Source: Bdellovibrionales bacterium Ga0074139 (lineage in GTDB: Bacteria; Bdellovibrionota; Bdellovibrionia; Bdellovibrionales; Bdellovibrionaceae). From it: a stretch of DNA of 64,000 bases. Every line of letters begins with the position of its first letter. Positions within the stretch are counted from its first letter, which is position 1. Location of the stretch: contig LNEB01000012.1 in NCBI GenBank assembly GCA_001464795.1, forward strand, positions 124,001-188,000, written 5' to 3'. The notes under the pieces were generated by a model. The model did no database searches. It worked only from the letters and a program-made list of their open reading frames with translations, and was not told the origin of the DNA. This document shows positions 61,569 to 64,000 of the stretch, piece by piece. Position numbers and translations under genes: made by a program.

Positions 61569-62183
61569 TTAAGCTTGGTCCTGCAGCGCAATAAGGCCTT
61601 TTTTATCTAAAATTGAGATGGAACGACCTTCTTGACGAATCAGCTTCATCGTCTCAAGAACTGCAAGAGCTTTAATCACAGTCGAAGTGGTGCTGGCACA
61701 AAAATTGGCTATTTCCTGACGCGTCCAATTGTGTTCGGGGTGTAAATCTTTAAGGTATACCAATGACTGGGCCACACGAACAAGGATTTCATTTTCTAGT
61801 ATCATAACATGTTGAGTTTCACTGCGCCTGAGCTCTTGTGCTAAAACTAAAACAACTTCTTGCAGAAGAGTTTTGTTTTTTTCAATTTCTTCAATCACAG
61901 CTTTATAGGGCACAAATAGAAGAGTGGTGGGCTCTAGAGCCACTGCATTGCCATGATAGGTTTCTTTTGAAAACAGGGATCTATGACCAAAAAATTGATC
62001 CTGGCTGAAAAACCTCAAAAGATGTTCCTTACCTGATTGGGCACTGATTATAGTGAAGCCAATTAGTCCTGAGTTTACAAAATAAAGTCCCTGAGGGGTT
62101 TCACCCTGGCTATAGACTTTTTCACTACGATTGAGTTTTATTTTTTTAGATTGAGACTGAAAAAATAATTTTATTTCATTCAT
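61569..62183 (-). CDS. Crp/Fnr-family transcription regulator
   Basis: 204 aa: cyclic-nucleotide-like beta roll (SEKVYSQGETPQGLYFVNSG, LLRFFSQDQFFGH), a dimerisation helix and a winged HTH (TRQEIANFCASTTSTVIKALAVLE). The N-terminal Cys set of FNR is absent, so no Fe-S cluster is expected; the sole Cys lies in the HTH. It probably controls the downstream sulfur operon. The signal is unknown. Confidence 0.9.
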   Translation of the reverse strand: MNEIKLFFQSQSKKIKLNRSEKVYSQGETPQGLYFVNSGLIGFTIISAQSGKEHLLRFFSQDQFFGHRSLFSKETYHGNAVALEPTTLLFVPYKAVIEEIEKNKTLLQEVVLVLAQELRRSETQHVMILENEILVRVAQSLVYLKDLHPEHNWTRQEIANFCASTTSTVIKALAVLETMKLIRQEGRSISILDKKGLIALQDQA

Positions 62184-62214
62184 TGACTGACGATATCAAG
62201 GTGAAACAAAGAAA

Positions 62215-62253
62215 ACAATCGAGACAACTAAAATAACTCTTTGCCTCGATTGT
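62215..62253 (-). terminator. probable terminator of the small lysine-rich gene
   Basis: ACAATCGAG/CTCGATTGT, 9-bp perfect stem with a 21-nt loop, followed on the minus strand by TTTCTTTGTTT. It lies just past the stop at 62259. Confidence 0.6.
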
Positions 62254-62258
62254 ATCGT

Positions 62259-62390
62259 CTACTTTCGGTCGGCTTTTGCAGACTTACCGTTTTTATTTGC
62301 CTGACTTGAAGATTTCTTTCCTGATTTTTTCTCTGTGTCTTTTTCTTTGTCTTCTTGTTTGTTTTTTGAGCTTTGGTTGGAATCAGCCAC
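62259..62390 (-). CDS. 43-aa lysine-rich small protein
   Basis: A GTG start at 62390, with AAAGGGG about 7 bases upstream, opens a 43-codon frame: VADSNQSSKNKQEDKEKD at the start, ending SAKADRK. It has no hydrophobic core and is likely disordered and nucleic-acid or surface bound. A ribosome site and a terminator on both sides support a real gene. It fills the otherwise empty 62184-62516 stretch. Function unknown. Confidence 0.5.
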   Translation of the reverse strand: MADSNQSSKNKQEDKEKDTEKKSGKKSSSQANKNGKSAKADRK

Positions 62391-62516
62391 TTTTTTTCCC
62401 CTTTAAAGGGTCGAATAATTTCAACTGATCAACACAAGCTGCAATTGTTAATCCAGGACTAAATGATATAAGTCAGAGTTCAGTTTCTTTGTTGTCCCAC
62501 TCTTACCTATTGGGGT

Positions 62517-64000
62517 TCAAAAAAGGAACTGAATTTCGCTCTCTTGAATACGAAAAGTTTCTATGACAAAAAGAGCTTCCCGTAAATCCTCAGACCTTGA
62601 AGAGTGTCCCGTATAAGGATCTTCATAAAGAAGAATCTTATGTTTAGAGTCTGCAAACTTTTTCTGCATGGCTTCAGTCAAGAACCGAGCTTGGGCTTCC
62701 CCCACCCGGTCATCATTGCTGCCTGAAGAAATCAAAATTGGCTTCAAATCTATTTCTGCCAATTGATCCAGCTGAGCCAGTGGGCTTAGTCTTCGCATTT
62801 TTTCTCTAAATTCTGGTGAGTCTTGGATCGAGCCCTTTTGATTTCTTGGAATATCAAAATCATCTCCAGCCATTCGACCAAACAGTTCTCGGGATAAAAA
62901 TTCATTCAGATCAGTCACTGGAACGGTAGAACTATAAGCATCAAACAAATTAAGCTTTGAAGCTCGAATCATCAATTGAGCCGTCAAAAGTCCACCAAAA
63001 GATCTTCCGGAAGCCATAATGGGCGCTTCAGGAAATAGCTCTTTTACGCTCCTTCCGCCAGCAATAACGTCGTCAATTCTTGCCGTTTCACTTTCTTTTC
63101 CTGCCAGCTGCCAGTCACGCCCTTTGAGTCCTCCACCTCTGGGACTTACAATGACAACGGCTCCTCCTAGGTCCAGCATATGCTGAAACTTTTTATTCCA
63201 CTGGGGCTGTTGAACAGTGCCGATAAAGCCATAATAAAAATAATATACAAAACGAGGTTTTGCCTGATCAAGCCTTTGATACACTTTCATAGGTACTAGG
63301 GTTCCATCTAAGCTTTTCGCATTGATAAGTTTGTAGCTCACTTTGTGACTTGCAAAATCCACGGGCTTAGAAGCTGTCATTGATAAATCTAAAGATTTTT
63401 TGTTAAGCTTAAATGTCACGTGGGGAAGTAAGGTGTCATGATAAACGAAATAAAGATTTTCACTTTGATGAGTTCCTACCATGGGTGAAAAAGTTCCTGT
63501 TTTTGGAATCTTAAACTCATTAAAGTCAAAACGAGCCAGCAAAGCACCTTTAATATCCACCACAGTCAAAAAGTTCTCATGGGTTTCTGAATTCAAATAC
63601 TGATTATAAAGTCTGTCATTAATAAGCTGTGAATTCAGTAGCACTGAACCCTTAATTTCTTTTACAACTTTTCGTTTTTGACCCGTTAAAGGATTTAAGG
63701 CCTCAATTTCAAAAAAGTTGGCAAACTCTGAGGTTCTGATTAACACCTCACCATTTCTTATGCCTAAAACTTTTCCTAATCTATCTCGCTTTGATATCAC
63801 AAGTGTTTTCCATTTGTAATGGCCCACTTGAAATTCACCCAACGATGGATCAGCAGTGCCTATGGATCCCAAATGAAAGGACAATGGAATTTCCGCAGCC
63901 CCTTGAGTCCGCGAAGCCAAAAACATAGGCTTACCATCAGAAGCTACAAATGTTTCCATGGAATAAATTTCTCTGGCATCTTTGGCTGGTGGAACAAAAA
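62517..64000 (-). CDS. prolyl-oligopeptidase-family (S9) enzyme, N-terminus beyond window
   Basis: At least 494 residues, open to the right edge: the frame upstream of the ATG at 63959 continues (VPPAKDAREIYSMETF) without a stop, so the gene starts outside the window. A beta-propeller-like N part (SPMVGTHQSENLYFVYHDTL) is followed by the hydrolase domain: nucleophile Ser in ASGRSFGGLLTA, Asp in SSGSNDDRV and His in DPYTGHSSR. It cleaves peptides at Pro or a related residue; specificity is unknown. Cellular location is not visible because the N-terminus is missing. Confidence 0.88.
   Translation of the reverse strand, partial: FVPPAKDAREIYSMETFVASDGKPMFLASRTQGAAEIPLSFHLGSIGTADPSLGEFQVGHYKWKTLVISKRDRLGKVLGIRNGEVLIRTSEFANFFEIEALNPLTGQKRKVVKEIKGSVLLNSQLINDRLYNQYLNSETHENFLTVVDIKGALLARFDFNEFKIPKTGTFSPMVGTHQSENLYFVYHDTLLPHVTFKLNKKSLDLSMTASKPVDFASHKVSYKLINAKSLDGTLVPMKVYQRLDQAKPRFVYYFYYGFIGTVQQPQWNKKFQHMLDLGGAVVIVSPRGGGLKGRDWQLAGKESETARIDDVIAGGRSVKELFPEAPIMASGRSFGGLLTAQLMIRASKLNLFDAYSSTVPVTDLNEFLSRELFGRMAGDDFDIPRNQKGSIQDSPEFREKMRRLSPLAQLDQLAEIDLKPILISSGSNDDRVGEAQARFLTEAMQKKFADSKHKILLYEDPYTGHSSRSEDLREALFVIETFRIQESEIQFLF

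Noticed and set aside
62184-62516. Gene-free gap possibly holding an RNA gene
   Set aside because: The stretch is explained by a small lysine-rich frame and its terminator; no tRNA-like fold or conserved RNA signature was seen in the rest.

Overview
The window looks like a chromosomal segment of a Bdellovibrionota bacterium (Bdellovibrio-like, class Bdellovibrionia or Oligoflexia). The grounds are a low-to-moderate GC content, very tight gene packing with many 1-50 bp overlaps, many secreted proteins and outer-membrane barrels, and several lipoproteins whose signal peptides end in the same unusual FQNC lipobox. A glutaminyl-tRNA synthetase, a fused CcoN-CcoO oxidase and planctomycete/myxobacteria-type DUF1592/DUF1552 proteins fit this placement. 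The placement is inference: no rRNA or tRNA gene was recognised. No insertion sequence, phage or CRISPR array was seen.

Layout, left third (1-31 kb). A truncated DUF1592 cytochrome-like lipoprotein is followed by a YkgJ-type Cys-cluster protein and two adjoining secreted CXXCH genes. Next come a 4-hydroxybutyrate/acetyl-CoA transferase, a YchJ-like protein, a DUF4097 protein and a PA14-like lipoprotein. A CDF metal exporter is coupled to a GntP-type permease, which diverges from a 3-hydroxybutyrate dehydrogenase. A lytic transglycosylase, an alpha/beta-hydrolase lipoprotein, a PilZ protein and a subtilisin with an inserted PA domain follow. Then come LemA and DUF3137, an M28 aminopeptidase, glnS, a divergent FAD-oxidoreductase/squalene-synthase-like pair, a heme-binding chemoreceptor, a trypsin-like protease, an AlkC-ldhA pair and two divergent barrel genes.

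Middle (31-52 kb). Free-Met-R-sulfoxide reductase is followed by an ExoD, HME-RND pump, small His-rich protein and TolC-like operon that lacks a normal membrane-fusion protein. Next is a 712-aa beta-helix lipoprotein with a duplicated Cys-rich module. A soluble PAS histidine kinase and an NtrC-family regulator lie divergently beside a CBS-domain operon that has a well-spaced sigma-54 promoter. After them comes a complete cbb3 oxidase operon, read leftward: ccoI-ccoS-ccoNO-ccoQ-ccoP-ccoG. A recurring palindrome (GAGACA-N3-TGWCTC) lies upstream of the CBS operon, between kinase and regulator, and between ccoI and a secreted heme-motif protein. It suggests a small regulon tied to microaerobic respiration.

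Right (52-64 kb). An NTF2-like secreted protein and a HAMP kinase/OmpR regulator pair are followed by a DUF1552/DUF1592 pair. Then comes a reactive-sulfur operon: persulfide dioxygenase-rhodanese, two YeeE/YedE half-transporters and a TauE exporter. A Crp/Fnr-family gene and a perfect palindrome lie just upstream of it. The window closes with a 43-codon lysine-rich small gene and a prolyl-oligopeptidase-family enzyme that runs off the right edge.

Themes are periplasmic c-type heme proteins of unknown role, extracellular hydrolases, metal and sulfide detoxification, and high-affinity oxygen respiration.
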